DNA of 64,000 bases from Metaphire vulgaris (GCA_018105865.1 CM030834.1:13254219-13318218); one strand, 5' to 3'. Shown: positions 1-10,868, counted from the first letter of the stretch. Notes: a model not told the origin generated them from the sequence alone. Translations and numbers: made by a program.

Positions 1-1190
1 CAAGTCTTATCTTCAAAATCGTATGCAATCTGTGTGTGTCAAGAACTGCATGTCAGAATCTAGAAAGCTTGATTGCGGTGTCCCACAAGGCTCTGTTTTA
101 GGACCTCTTCTTTTTACACTCTACACTGCCCCTCTCAGTCACCTTCTCACCATGCAAAATGCTGCTTATCATTTGTACGCAGACGATACCCAAATTTTCC
201 TGAGTTTCGACCAACCATCTACCTTACCATCCCTGGAACGTCTGTCAAGCATTCTGGCTTCTGTGCACACTTGGATGAATAAAAACAAACTCCTGCTAAA
301 TCCAGGAAAAACCCAATTTCTACTGATAGGAACACCACCTCAGCTTGAGAAGATTGACTTGTCATCAACATGTCTTTCCTTTGGCACTTCACCGATTCAT
401 CCCTCTCAGTCTGCTCGAAATCTTGGAGTTATTTTTGATAATCACCTCTCATTCTCAGAACACATTGCCTTCGTCTGCCATTCTGCTCACTATAACATAC
501 GAGATGTAAGGAGGATTAGACACCTCATCCCTTCCTCTGCACTTATTCCTCTGGCCAACGCTTTGGTATCGAGTCGTCTCGACTACTGTAATTTACTGTA
601 TACTGGTATTTCAAAATCCGACTTAAACCGCCTGCAAAGGATTCAAAATTCATTAGCCAGGGCTATCACTGGAACTGCCAAATATGAGCACATCACACCG
701 ATCCTAAAATCACTTCATTGGCTACCTGTCAAACAAAGAATTGAATTCAAGATAAGTCTCATTGTGCATAAGACGCTCCACACAAATCAGCCAATGTATC
801 TCCGATCGTTACTGACTGCTCAAGACAACCAGCACTCAACGAGGTCATCTGATGCTACTACTCTTTACATACCCTATAGCAGGACTACTACTGGAAAACG
901 TGCTTTTTCTGTCGCCGGACCCAGACTTTGGAATTCTCTGCCGGTACAGGTCCGCCAAACTCATTGTCTTACTACCTTCAGGTCTAGACTTAAAACACAT
1001 CTATTCCTGACTGCATATCCGCCTTAACCTGGAATCTGGAAGTACGGACTGACCTTTGGATTACAACCTCGATTCACCACGGACAATGATTCACGACTAC
1101 GATTATTCACTGAAGCGACCATCGACTGGTGCAGATGTACTACTACAATGGCGCTAAAGAAGTCTACTACTACTACTACTACTTATCTAA
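1..1190 (+). mobile_element. CR1-like non-LTR retrotransposon, 3' part
   Basis: The 3' portion of a LINE, cut by the window's left edge. It contains the end of the reverse transcriptase ORF (23-1027), a short 3' UTR with the phrase ATGGCGCTAAAGAAGT, and a (CTA)n tail near 1160-1185. Trinucleotide tails of this kind are usual for CR1/L2-type LINEs. Several shorter copies of related LINEs occur elsewhere in the window on the same strand. Confidence 0.85.
23..1027 (+). CDS. Reverse transcriptase, C-terminal part (CR1-like LINE ORF2)
   Basis: An open frame of 334 residues encoding the C-terminal part of a LINE reverse transcriptase. The block GVPQGSVLGP is at residues 19-28 and the catalytic YADD at 52-55. 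A thumb-like region follows with PLANALVSSRLDYCN, LQRIQNSLARAITG and LHWLPVKQRI, and then the typical C-terminal tail WNSLPVQVR...FRSRLKTHLF. The protein would copy LINE RNA into DNA at the target site. The first Met is not a real start: upstream residues, and the endonuclease domain expected in full-length CR1-type ORF2, lie beyond the window or were lost by 5' truncation. No stop or frameshift is visible, so this is one of the youngest LINE pieces here. The clade assignment (CR1/L2-like) is from memory of family motifs. Confidence 0.85.
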   Translation: MQSVCVKNCMSESRKLDCGVPQGSVLGPLLFTLYTAPLSHLLTMQNAAYHLYADDTQIFLSFDQPSTLPSLERLSSILASVHTWMNKNKLLLNPGKTQFLLIGTPPQLEKIDLSSTCLSFGTSPIHPSQSARNLGVIFDNHLSFSEHIAFVCHSAHYNIRDVRRIRHLIPSSALIPLANALVSSRLDYCNLLYTGISKSDLNRLQRIQNSLARAITGTAKYEHITPILKSLHWLPVKQRIEFKISLIVHKTLHTNQPMYLRSLLTAQDNQHSTRSSDATTLYIPYSRTTTGKRAFSVAGPRLWNSLPVQVRQTHCLTTFRSRLKTHLFLTAYPP

Positions 1191-1283
1191 AACCAATACA
1201 GCATATTTCAAAAGGAGCAGCATTGGCAGATAGTTTATTCAATGCCAGTGGTAAACAGACAACACATGAACAGTGAATAGTTT

Positions 1284-1400
1284 TGTGGCATTGTACAATC
1301 AATCAATCAATCAATCAACTTCTATAGTGCCACTATCATAATGCCCAGGGCATCAGCCGATGGCGCACCAAATCCAAATAGCATTAGAGCAACCTGCATG
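1284..1400. repeat. Dispersed repeat: (CAAT)n then CTTCTATAGTGCCACTAT unit
   Basis: A short CAAT tract is followed by a unit containing CTTCTATAGTGCCACTAT and GATGGCGCACCAAATCCAA. Diverged copies sit at 13993-14100 and 16205-16425. It may be the 3' end of a LINE or SINE family; I cannot assign it. Confidence 0.55.
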
Positions 1401-2874
1401 AGACTGCTACCTGTTGACTCCAGAACCATCATTATAGGCATTTAAAGGTTCAATTTAATTCAGAATACACAAATTTGGACAGAAGAGCAGGTATTTAGAT
1501 ATCAATGTTCGGTCTGCCGTGGGGCTAGAGGATTTAGTCACATGATCCTTCAATAGAGTTTTGAAAATTTGGAGTGCTAAAAGTCTGACCCTACTACTGT
1601 TGCATGCAGAATGATACACTATAGAAGTACCTTATTGTCTTAATACATTGATTTTGGCTAAGAGCTAATAAGACAGATTGCTATACTAAGGTGATGCAAG
1701 GTGATGCAAATTTATAGCACTCCTTTAGCACATTTTCCTCCTTGAGCTTACATGTAGATGCCTTCAAAGCTATTTGCCCACCTTATCAATTAACATATGG
1801 AAAAACTCTGCATAAACTCTGCTATGTAATTCTGTATATATTTATGTAAATACTGAGTCAGGATGAGTCAGAACCTAGGGCTACAGCCATTGCCAATTTA
1901 ACAGGATGAATCAGACAAATTATAATACTGCAGATGAACTCAGTGCTTTAAAACATCATCTACACTCAACACAGTAATCTTGGTTATCTGACCTTCATGC
2001 ATTACAATTGCTAATCAATAAATTTTCTATTCTCTGTTCATTGTGCTGCTCAAGGCTTCATGGAGAGAGTGGCTTGGCTAGACCCGGTAAACATGACACA
2101 CAGAGTGTGTTGTGGCTAGTGTATTTGTATTTTGCTTATCAGCACTACTGTAATTGAGCGGAAAATTTTTGATTTTCTAAATTCTCCTGATGAGTAAGAT
2201 GTCATGATCAGCTCATTTTGAGACTATACTTAATACCACACTGAGTGACTGTCTCGAATGGTGCCATTGTTTGCGTTTACAATTTTCCATACATCAAAAC
2301 TGACACTATTGTCAGTGTATTATTCTGCACAACGTTAATACCTAAATATTTAAGCTCTATGCTTAGTTAAATGCAACTAATGCTTTTTGCACTTCTTTGG
2401 AACCGTAATGATTCACAGAAATAAATATATAACAAATAAATGTATAAAGAATAAATAAATAAATAAAGAATAAGTATTATAAGAATTACCGGTGGGTGGC
2501 TCTATGAAACCATGGACGTTTGTGAACAAAACAAAGGAGCAAAGGAGATGTTACTTCTACATGAAATTGACGAATGGATCTGAATTTAATTAATGGTCTT
2601 TATTTTCAAAGGCATAGGAAGGAATAAACTTAGACAAACTGTCCACTGCAGTTGGTGCTGATTACATCATCCACAAAATGACCCTCAAAGAATAACTTCA
2701 GACTTGACCTACAGAACATAAGGGCATCACCACCACCACCACCACCGCAGGCACAGAAGAGAGCCAAGTGGCTCTGTGTAGGTCGTCTGCTGATTCATCA
2801 TCATCATCACCACCACCATCACCAATACTTGGGCTCAGTACCATTGTACAAGAAGCAGTCTGATCCTGGAATCA
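1401..2874. other. Non-coding stretch, no gene seen
   Basis: AT-rich sequence with an AAATAAAT-rich patch near 2420-2475 and short CAC/ATC triplet runs at 2729-2825. I see no exon, RNA gene or bounded mobile element. If the annexin gene extends left of the window, this is intron. Confidence 0.5.
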
Positions 2875-2894
2875 ATATATTGTAGGGCTGGTAA

Positions 2895-3034
2895 AAACTT
2901 AACTTAGCATGATTTAAAGTGGCTTAGGAGGCATTACTGACTGTGTGAAAGCCACTAGGGCACTAGCGGGGCTTGAACCCGCTCGGTCAGACTGACGCTC
3001 CAGCACTCTGCCACCTTCCGCCTCCAAATATAAA
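2895..3034 (-). mobile_element. tRNA-derived SINE, inserted in the hAT element
   Basis: Read on the minus strand it has a tRNA-like B box (GGGTTCAAGCCC) followed by a body that ends in a segment shared with other loci (AGCATGATTTAAAGTGGC on plus). The repeated TGGTAA on both sides (2889-2894 and 3035-3040) is a plausible target duplication. A longer relative is at 7289-7420. Confidence 0.6.
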
Positions 3035-3108
3035 TGGTAACGATTACAATTTTCTTGTTTGATTAATCGGAAATTTTTTAAATCAATTAATCGATTAATT
3101 TCTATTAA

Positions 3109-5312
3109 CCTCTTGACTGCGCCATCATCATAAATTTCCTTTCGCCGTTGCTGCGTGACGACGAGTGTCGTCATACAGTAGTATGTATTCCCATTGTGCT
3201 GTAATGGTCTTATGGCCGCAGTATTGAATTGCCTACTGACCGCAGTAGTGAATAGATATTTTTGTTGCCGAGTAGTGATGCCTGGATGAAAGTCACGTGA
3301 CCTCAGTGACGCTATCAAGGGCGGGAAAAGGGGAGTGCCTGGATGTAAGCAGGATAATCAAGCAGCAGTTTGTCGGATAAGTTTTGTTCAGATGCATAAT
3401 ATTATAATCTAAATAATGTCAAGAAAGCGCAAGTTTAGCGTCGATGAGGTGCATCAGTCGTTGTTTGCGATGGATAGTGATGATGATGATATTGAAAACG
3501 ATACAGATGGCAGCGAACAAACTATCGAAGGCGAAAGCAGCGAAGAGGATGACGATGGGTCAGCAAACATTGTTTGGGACAAATCAAGTGAGTGGAAGCG
3601 TGCCAATATGGAGCCAGCACAGATTCCTGGATTTATGAATACATTTAGACAGAATGAAAATGGAACAACTGTAAGTGATGAAAATTTTGAACCAATCGAT
3701 TACTACCGATTATTTTTGTCAGATGAATTGATTACAAGCATAACTTTGGAAACAAATCGCTACGCTGAGAAACTTACAAGTCAAGCTAGCCTAAAACCGC
3801 AATCTCGTCTACGTGCCTGGGTTCCTACGACAAACGAGGAAATGCATAAATTCCTGGGTTTGATTCTTTTGATGGCCTTGACTCGCAAACCGGAACTGCA
3901 AATGTACTGGACGACCGATTCCCTGTTGTCTACACCAATTTTTGCATGTGTTATGCCCAGAGACCGTTTTCTGTTACTACTACGTTGTCTACATTTTGTT
4001 GACAGTGATAACCAGCCGTGTTGTCAGGATTCAGATCATGACAGACTCTATAAAATCAGGCCACTGCTGCAATCACTGCAAGCAGCATTTCAGTCGACTT
4101 ATGTACCAGATGTTTCCTTGTCTATTGATGAAGAATTAGTTTTATGGAAAGGGAGGCTACAGTTCCGTCAGTATATACCTCAGAAACACGCACGTTTTGG
4201 GATAAAAATTTATAGCTTATGTGAGAGCAGCGGTTACACTTATCGCTTCCAGGTTTATACCGGTAAAGACAATCCAGGGCAGGCAAATTATACTGTCATT
4301 CCACGTGATGCACTGCATTTATCGAAAACAGAGAAAATTGTTGCTCACTTGATGGAGCCATTACTTGATAAGGGATACCAGCTGTATACAGACAATTTTT
4401 ACACTTCGTATGCACTTTTTAGTTATCTTGATACACATTCAACTGGTTGCTGTGGCACAATGCGTGCCAATCGAGTATCACAGACGATAAAAAATTCTGT
4501 TGTTGCAAAGGGTGACTGTGCTTCATTTCGCTGTGGACATATGTTGTGCATGAAGTATATAGATAGGCGAGACGTTTACGTGTTGAGTAACTTGCACGAT
4601 GAAAAGAGCACCAGAAAGCGCATGCGAGGACGTCACGAAACTTTCAGACAGATACCTAACAGCATCATAGACTATAACCGATATATGGGCGGGGTCGACA
4701 AGATTGATCAGATGTTGGCGCAATATGATGCAACACGAAAAACTCTCAAGTGGTACAGAAAATTGGCCATCCACTTTCTTCAAGTTGCAATGTTGAATGC
4801 GTTTATTTTGTATCGCAAAAAGCCTGCAAATAAACTGCGTTTCCTGAAATTCCAAACAGCCACCATAGGAAAAATGATTTTTGAGAACTGTGAGGACTCT
4901 GAAGGTGTTGATGAAAATATCTCCCGCTTGACTGGCAGACATTTTCTCGTAAATACGCCAGCTACAGCTAAAGGTGTAAAGAAGAAGTTCCTGACGAGAA
5001 GATGTCGCGTTTGCTACAAGAAAGGTGTTCGTCGGGAGGTTACAACCGTTTGTTCGCAGTGTCCATCACAGCCAGCATTGTGTCCAGTTGACTGTTTCCA
5101 GTCATATCATACAAAAATAAAATATTGGCAGTGACTTTCCTGCCATTTTCAGTAAGCCAGTTGGCGTGAAAAAATAGCGTTATTAACTTTTTTAACTCTT
5201 TGGTAACTGCATTTTGTTTCGATTTAGTTATATTTGTTAGCAACAGTTTACGCGCATATTAAAAATTAACCGGCCGCAGCAGCGTATATATTGCCGCGAC
5301 GCATTCAAGGGG
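3109..5312 (+). mobile_element. piggyBac transposon, apparently complete
   Basis: A 2,204 bp element flanked by TTAA at 3105-3108 and 5313-5316, the expected piggyBac target duplication. The ends are CCTCTTGACTGCGCC and, inverted, CCCCTTGAATGCGTC, imperfect terminal inverted repeats beginning with CCY as in the superfamily. It contains one uninterrupted transposase ORF. TTAA, both ends and the ORF together make it a candidate autonomous copy. Confidence 0.9.
3416..5134 (+). CDS. piggyBac transposase (DDE_Tnp_1_7), intact ORF
   Basis: A 572-residue protein, the usual piggyBac transposase length, with no stop or frameshift. It would bind the element's terminal repeats in the nucleus, excise the element and reinsert it at TTAA. 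The N-terminus is acidic (DSDDDDIEND near residues 21-30), as is common in the family. The three expected catalytic aspartates appear in their usual surroundings: D238 in SIDEELVLWKGRL, D326 in YTDNFYTS and D428 in YMGGVDKIDQM. A C-terminal Cys/His-rich segment (CRVCYKKG...CSQCPSQPALCPVDCFQSYHT) fits the family's zinc-binding domain. The start is the first ATG after an AT-rich leader; the following MSRKRK supplies basic residues. Its reading frame looks far better preserved than that of neighbouring elements. Activity is inferred, not shown. Confidence 0.93.
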   Translation: MSRKRKFSVDEVHQSLFAMDSDDDDIENDTDGSEQTIEGESSEEDDDGSANIVWDKSSEWKRANMEPAQIPGFMNTFRQNENGTTVSDENFEPIDYYRLFLSDELITSITLETNRYAEKLTSQASLKPQSRLRAWVPTTNEEMHKFLGLILLMALTRKPELQMYWTTDSLLSTPIFACVMPRDRFLLLLRCLHFVDSDNQPCCQDSDHDRLYKIRPLLQSLQAAFQSTYVPDVSLSIDEELVLWKGRLQFRQYIPQKHARFGIKIYSLCESSGYTYRFQVYTGKDNPGQANYTVIPRDALHLSKTEKIVAHLMEPLLDKGYQLYTDNFYTSYALFSYLDTHSTGCCGTMRANRVSQTIKNSVVAKGDCASFRCGHMLCMKYIDRRDVYVLSNLHDEKSTRKRMRGRHETFRQIPNSIIDYNRYMGGVDKIDQMLAQYDATRKTLKWYRKLAIHFLQVAMLNAFILYRKKPANKLRFLKFQTATIGKMIFENCEDSEGVDENISRLTGRHFLVNTPATAKGVKKKFLTRRCRVCYKKGVRREVTTVCSQCPSQPALCPVDCFQSYHTKIKYWQ

Positions 5313-5645
5313 TTAAAATAATTACATATAGCTTTTAGCTGATCTCCTTGCATTGCAACCCTGCATATTGTCTACTTTGCCGTCTGTAGTTAGCTTAAAA
5401 ACAAAACAAAAGTGGTTGCTCATCTCTCCCCTTAAATGCTTAATTGCAGCATTGCTTTAATTACTCGCCATTGTTGTCTGAACAAAATAGAAATATAGTA
5501 AGCTAAGTAGGTATTCAAGTAAATAAGTTATACAAATATTAGAATTTAATCAAAAAATTAATCAATTAAAGAAAATTTAATCGATTAAGAATTTTAACGA
5601 TTAATCTATTAATTAATCGTTAATAACCGCAGCCCTATTATATTG

Positions 5646-6835
5646 CCATAGAAGGATCTTACTAGGCTGCCAAGGATCCTGAAATCTGCTGGAAGTTAAG
5701 TAAGGATTGCATAGTCTACTTGGAATTATGCCTCCACAAATTCAATAGACTCGAAGATTTAACGTACAGCAGAAGCTTACATTATACATATACATAAAAC
5801 AAAATAAATTTTAAAAATTTTATCAAAAATATTTACTCGAACATTCAATCAGGCAATCAATCAATTGCTTATTAGTATCAAATGACAACTGAATCAGCAA
5901 TATGCAGTTCAGATTTCTAGGAATGAGTGGGCCGATGTAATTTAATATCTCGTCAATTTCTTTAGTCCTTATGAAAGTTGAATGTATGTGAAATATTTTT
6001 CTCCAATGATTTTCCATTATATTCAAGTTGTTTCTGTCATGCCCTGTGTGCCTGTGTTTCCATAATTGTGTGCAACTGTTCTGTCAGGTATTTATTAAAG
6101 TGGCCCTTCATTGTAGATATATTTACAAACATACACTGCCTACCAATGCACAGCAAAACTTGACATGTTGAGCAAACATATATTTAGCAGTACTTTTCAT
6201 CCATGCCAGCAGACATATTAGTTACCATATATCACTCTGCCTAGAAATTAAATCCTCAACTCCTCTCCCCTCCCAATATTGAATCGGAGCCAATGGGCAC
6301 CGGTAATCCCAGCCTAGGAATTTTGCTCTACAGAGAATGGAGTGAATCATCATGGCAGATTAGAAGATCCTATAGGGAGAAGCAGCAGAAGAAAGCAGTT
6401 CTCTGCTTTCCCATTAGTAACTTTCCCAACACTGCCATATATGACAAAAATATCCAATTTCAATCAAGCAAACCTTTGAAAAAGGAAAACACGAAAATAT
6501 TATAAAGCACTGTGAGATTCACGCTAAGGATTCAAAATTTGCTCCAAGTAGAGAGGCTATGCCAATAATGGTTAAGTTTGCATTATGTAAATTTATGCAA
6601 GTTTACATAAATTCTATTATGTAAATCTATGTGAATTTATGTAAATGTAATCTTTCAGACACAATTCCAATTTAGCGAGGACAGACACCCACAAGTACCA
6701 ATAGCAATAACTTTACTAAAAATACAAAGTATAATGACATAGGCCAATACAAATTAGCCTAAGACCACCAGTAGCCCTGCAATATGAATGAATAACATCC
6801 GGGTTTAACATCTAGCACCATTACTAATACAAAAT
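5646..6835. other. Non-coding stretch, no gene seen
   Basis: AT-rich. A segment at about 5940-6130 (TTTCTTTAGTCCTTATGAAAG and GTCAGGTATTTATTA) resembles 37155-37330, so it is part of an unnamed dispersed repeat. Open frames here are short and look accidental. Confidence 0.45.
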
Positions 6836-6839
6836 GACT

Positions 6840-6970
6840 ATTAAGCCCAATAAGTGGTTGAATTTTGAGCGATGCAGTGGAGAGCTGCACTATTGAAGTA
6901 CCATCGATTGATACCTTGGGTATTAGAACTGGTGCTATAGAAGTGCATAATTATTATTATTATTCCCACA
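6840..6970 (+). mobile_element. CR1-type LINE 3' end fragment
   Basis: Contains the LINE 3' signature GAAGTACCATCGATTGATAC, then GTGCTATAGAAGTGCATAAT and a (TTA)n tail at 6950-6964. The same signature ends the fragments at 11395, 17035 and 39545. Confidence 0.75.
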
Positions 6971-7288
6971 ACAGAGATTTCAAGCTCTAATGAAGGAAGG
7001 TCATACAATTGAAACCCAAAATTTTCTACCTACCAGTACATAAAGGAGGACAGCCTTGACCCATGGGGCTAAGCCTCTCCAACCTTTGAGCAAATCATGG
7101 ACTAGTCACAATTAAGTCATTCATTGTACACCGCTCTAATGCAGTAAATGTCACAAAATTAAAACTAAACATATGGGAAATATCAAAACTATATTTGGTG
7201 CAGCAATTCTGAACTGATCATTCTAAAAACAAGATTATGAAAGAAATTAAAGTCCAAAGATAGCAAAACCCAGAGAAAATTTTATTTA

Positions 7289-7420
7289 TAAAACTTAGCA
7301 TGATTTAAATTGGCTTAGAAGGCATTCTTGTCTGCGTGAAAGTCACCAGGGGCACTAATGAGGCTTGAACCCGCTCCGTCAGTCTGACGCTCCAGTGCGT
7401 AACCCATTCTGCCATTAGAA
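7289..7420 (-). mobile_element. tRNA-derived SINE
   Basis: On the minus strand this starts with a tRNA-like head (TGGCAGAATGGGTTACGCA, an A-box-like stretch, then B box GGGTTCAAGCCTC) followed by a body shared with 2895-3034. The body ends in a segment related to 21622-21660 and 45893-45930, where it adjoins AAT/ATT triplets. Pol III promoter boxes are still readable. Confidence 0.65.
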
Positions 7421-7894
7421 GGCATCATCTGTGAGTTGACTGCACCAGATCACTTACATACATGTGCACATCTAATATTATTGTCAAAGAAGTACCTGGA
7501 TCTATCGTGCAAGTGCAATGAATCTACTTAGCTTTCAGTATGTTTTCATCAGACTGATGAGCTCAAATGCAAACGAATAGAACCAACTTCTTGTAGACAG
7601 TGACATAACTAGAGTCAACACAGAACCCAGTCAGCTGACCAACCTGGGCTGACACCCAGCTCTGCTCTGAAGGCATTATACGAAGAAAGCTTAGAAATGA
7701 CGGGAACATTAAACTTTTGTTTAACAGTAACAAACTCTCTCCTTCATTAGCATTATGCATACAGACTGATCCAGGCAACCATGGATGGTAAAGAATATAT
7801 AGAAACTGGTGACATAGCAGATATGCTTCAGTGTGATCTCCATACAACACCGTTACAGATTAATAGCTGAAGCCATATTATTCATAGAAGTTAA

Positions 7895-8180
7895 AAAAGT
7901 AAAGTCCTTCCTGAGCTCTCAAGGCTAACCTTGAGGCTCATAGGGCGGCGCTGATCTCCATTTCCAAGGCCCTCAGCCAGGCGACTGGTGCAAGTTACAT
8001 GATACAGGGCAAGTGTTCTCAAGCAATGCGCCTGTTTACTCCACGCGGATTAATCCGCTACTCAGTTGCCATCGCCATCTGGCAAATGAAAGCTAAGGGC
8101 TCCTGCGGGTCTCGAACCCATGACCTTCTGCTCCACCATCCAACATTGTTGCCACTCTGTTATCTTCTCACCCCAGATAA
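7895..8180 (-). repeat. tRNA-like SINE-type repeat, degenerate
   Basis: Contains an inverted B box (GGTCTCGAACCC on plus, so GGGTTCGAGACC on minus) about 65 bp from the right end. The upstream body is unrelated to the 2895/7289 family. No cloverleaf or acceptor stem pairing is evident, so it is not called as a tRNA gene. Confidence 0.4.
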
Positions 8181-8261
8181 TTCATAAACACGGTGTTTTT
8201 TAACATGTAAACTACAGGGGCTGAGGCCCTCTAGTTGTTTTCCTGGCTCCTGCAGTAATTA

Positions 8262-10271
8262 CACTACGTAACAAAAAAATATTTTTGTTTGTTCCTGGGT
8301 TCATAGCTTGTTTTCCTAGTCCCTTATGCCTAAACTAACTAGAAAACAGTTTTTGTTAAAAACTGAATTTGCTTTTGGGGTCAGGGCAATGATATTTTGA
8401 AATTCGTGTATTATAGAACACATTCTCGGTTCACATTCAAAGCTGAGTAGACATACTTATTATTCTGGAATATTGCAAGCTGTCCATAAGTTAGATAAGA
8501 TCTGAACAGAATTTTCTATAACCTTCTGGAATCTTCTAGAACCCTGTTGCACTTTCTGGGAGCTTTCAGTTGCATCCATAGACTTTTAAGAGTGCAGATT
8601 TCTTAAGCCAACGTACTAGTGTATCTTGTTGCTGAGTAAGCGAATAGTGACCAGAAAAATTTGATTTAGATGACATCAAGAGGCTGCTTGCAGCCAGCAA
8701 ATGCATTCTGCTACGTTTGCATCGCACCGGTACCCTATGGCTCTGAGCTCCCCATTCCCATCCCTACAGAGAGGGATCAACTGTCTTCAGGGGAGCGCGT
8801 CAAGGCAGACAGCGAGGAAGATATTGCAGATCCAGGATGCAATTGCACAGAAATAGCTGAGATGAGAAAGCCGTACTTCCCCAGTCAGAAAGATCTCAAC
8901 GACCTGATCATAGACCTTAGTCTCACCAAGTGCAATGCTGAGCTTCTGATGTCTAGACTCAAGGACTGGAACTTGTTGGATGAAAGTGTGCAGGTGACAG
9001 AACAGAGAAAGCGTCACGAACGTTTTTCCAAATTCTTCAGTCAGCTAGATGGGCTGTGCTTCTGCAGCAATGTCACTGGTCTTTTCGAGGCCATAGCAAT
9101 CATCTTTAACCTGAGTGATGGTGCCAATTCATAGAAATTTCATCCAAGAACCTCAAAGCCATGCTACTTCATAATGGTAACAAGTACTTGTCTCTCCCCG
9201 TGGCTCACTTTGTGCACCTACACCTCAGAGAGGACTACATCAGTGCCAAGATGTTGCTGAGTGCCTTGAAGTATGACAACTATGGCTGTTAAGTCATTGG
9301 AGACTTCAATATGGTAAAAATGGTGACATTCCTGATGGGTCTGCAAGGCGGTTTCACAAAATTTCTTTGGGTTTTCTTTGCCTCTAGAACAACCGGGACA
9401 CCGAGGTCTGAGGCCTACTGTTGTAGAAGAGATTGGCCACAGCTGACCAAGTTCACCACAGGTAAGAACAGCATCAAGTGGGAGCCGCTGATAGACCGTC
9501 GAAAGATGCTCATACATCAAGTTAGGCCTCATCAAGTAATTTGTCAAGACAAGGAATCCGCAGCTTTCAAATACTTCCTAGAGCTTTTTCCACAGCTTTC
9601 GGAGGCAAAAGTCGCAGCTGGCATCTTCGTCGGACCACAGATAAAGAAGATCACATAGCGTGACGTATTCGCCAAGAAGCTGAATAGCATGGAGAAAGGG
9701 TCTTGAAACAGTTTCGTTGCAGTATTGTATGGCTTTCTTGGCAACCACAAGGCTGAAAACTATGAGAAACTGAACCAGTCTCTCATAAAGAACCATGCCA
9801 AAATTAGATGCAAAATGTCCTTGAAAGTACATATTCTTCATGCCCATCTTGACAAATTCAAGGAAAACTTGGGAACCTACCCAGGTAAGCAAGATGAACG
9901 CTTTCATCGGGATATGCTGGACTTGGAACGTCGTTACCAGGGACGGTATAACAAACACGTGATGGGGACTATGTCTGAAGTCTTCATTGAGAAAGCTATT
10001 GACAGTACAGACATAAATCTTGAAAAGCAACTCATTTCTGAATGTTTTTAAGTAATTTTGACTGTTGTTGCTTATTTTCAATTAGTACATAATGTTCATT
10101 CTCGAGAAGAAAAAATGAACCTTTTTCCATTGTATAAATAAACAACTTTTGTAAGCTGTGCCCATGAAAGCAAATATAATGATGAATATAGCCATGTTTG
10201 CAGATCCTTTATACATAGGCAACTGAAATATAACACTTAGAAGCCAGGAACAAAAATCGTGTTACATAGTG
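8262..10271 (+). mobile_element. CACTA-like DNA transposon, decayed
   Basis: The ends are CACTACGTAACA at 8262 and, inverted, CACTATGTAACA at 10271. The inverted similarity continues inward around TTTTTGTTCCTGG. A 3 bp repeat TTA flanks both ends (8259-8261 and 10272-10274), matching the 2-3 bp duplications of CACTA/EnSpm elements. The interior holds a broken transposon protein gene (8670-10051). Superfamily assignment rests on termini and duplication only. Confidence 0.65.
8670..10051 (+). pseudogene. Transposon-encoded protein, broken by frameshifts and stops
   Basis: Three collinear frame pieces, 8670-9134, about 9290-9658 and 9725-10051, read as one degraded protein. Recognisable segments in order are LLDESVQVTEQRKRH and LCFCSNVTGLFEAI, then MVTFLMGLQGGFTKF and KESAAFKYFLELFPQLSEAK, GIFVGPQIKKI, and finally FLGNHKAENYEKL, KVHILHAHLDKFKENLG and ERFHRDMLDLERRYQG. 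I recall proteins with these blocks as very abundant, transposon-associated and unnamed in many invertebrate genomes. I do not know their catalytic role. Stops and frame changes between pieces, and a disrupted segment around 9135-9290, make this copy inactive. It sits centrally between the CACTA-like ends, suggesting it is that element's own gene. Confidence 0.75.
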
Positions 10272-10274
10272 TTA

Positions 10275-10798
10275 TGTTATGACAGTCTGCCTTTCATACA
10301 AAGGCCCCCTAGAAGTTATTCCAAGTTTTTCCCTATTGGGCTGTGACAGTTTTTTCAGAGAAACACTGGAAACTGTTGCTCATCGCCATCATACCTGACT
10401 GTCTGCACTTTTCATCCGATATTAGAAATTTTATTCTACTACCATTATGGCTGATTTGTGGGTAGCTGGGCAGAACATACTAAAAAATTAGTTTTCACCC
10501 AGAATTTTAAAGTTTTTCATCGGCCCCACTAGTAATTTCTCTTTAAAAAACACTTTGTTCATAAAGAAGCTTAAAATGTTAAAATGTTTTTTTGCTCAAC
10601 CCGGGCAGAAAGCAAAGTAACCCGAGCATTGCCCATAATTGCTGGGGTGAGGTCACTTCACTGCTTGTAGACAAAGAGCAGCACTATTGAATCAATAAAA
10701 AAATTGTACAATTCCATTGGATACAGCCATGACCTCTAAATAAAGTATAGGTCATTGCAATATGAATAGCCATGTTTACTCTAAACAACTTTACTCAC
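10275..10798 (-). repeat. Dispersed repeat copies between CACTA element and annexin exon
   Basis: 10480-10560 matches, inverted, 63640-63725 (shared TTTTTCATCGGCC). 10590-10690 is an inverted copy of the family GGGCAATGCCCGGGTTACT, also at 58825-58890 and around 60290-61310. The family name is unknown. No coding sequence is seen. Confidence 0.55.
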
Positions 10799-10868
10799 CG
10801 AGACCCTTCATGGCTTTTCTCAGTTCCTTTGCTGATGCCTCAGGGTTGAAATTAAGATTGGGTGCAAT
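10799..10868 (-). CDS. Annexin coding exon 2 (start of repeat 1)
   Basis: Acceptor TTTTGGTAG at the upper end, donor G|GTGAGT at the lower end; 70 bp, entry phase 0, exit phase 1. Encodes the NFNPEASAKELRKAMKGL segment typical of annexin repeat 1. Confidence 0.9.

Larger units (their letters stand above)
2883..5637. mobile_element. hAT-type element carrying SINE and piggyBac insertions
   Basis: The outer ends are TAGGGCTG at 2883 and CAGCCCTA at 5637. The flanking 8-mers are ATATATTG (2875-2882) and TTATATTG (5638-5645), a 7/8 target duplication. The remaining internal sequence is rich in ATTAATCGATTAAT. Without the SINE and the piggyBac the element would be only about 400 bp, a MITE. The terminal TAGGGCTG resembles the ends of the element at 49821-50369. 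Confidence 0.65.

Noticed and set aside
7563..7850. 95-codon minus-strand frame
   Set aside because: No motif, no splice context, no annexin similarity; looks like chance.
8100..8165. Possible tRNA gene (GGGTTCGAGACC B box on minus)
   Set aside because: No acceptor or anticodon stem pairing could be drawn; better explained as a SINE-type repeat.
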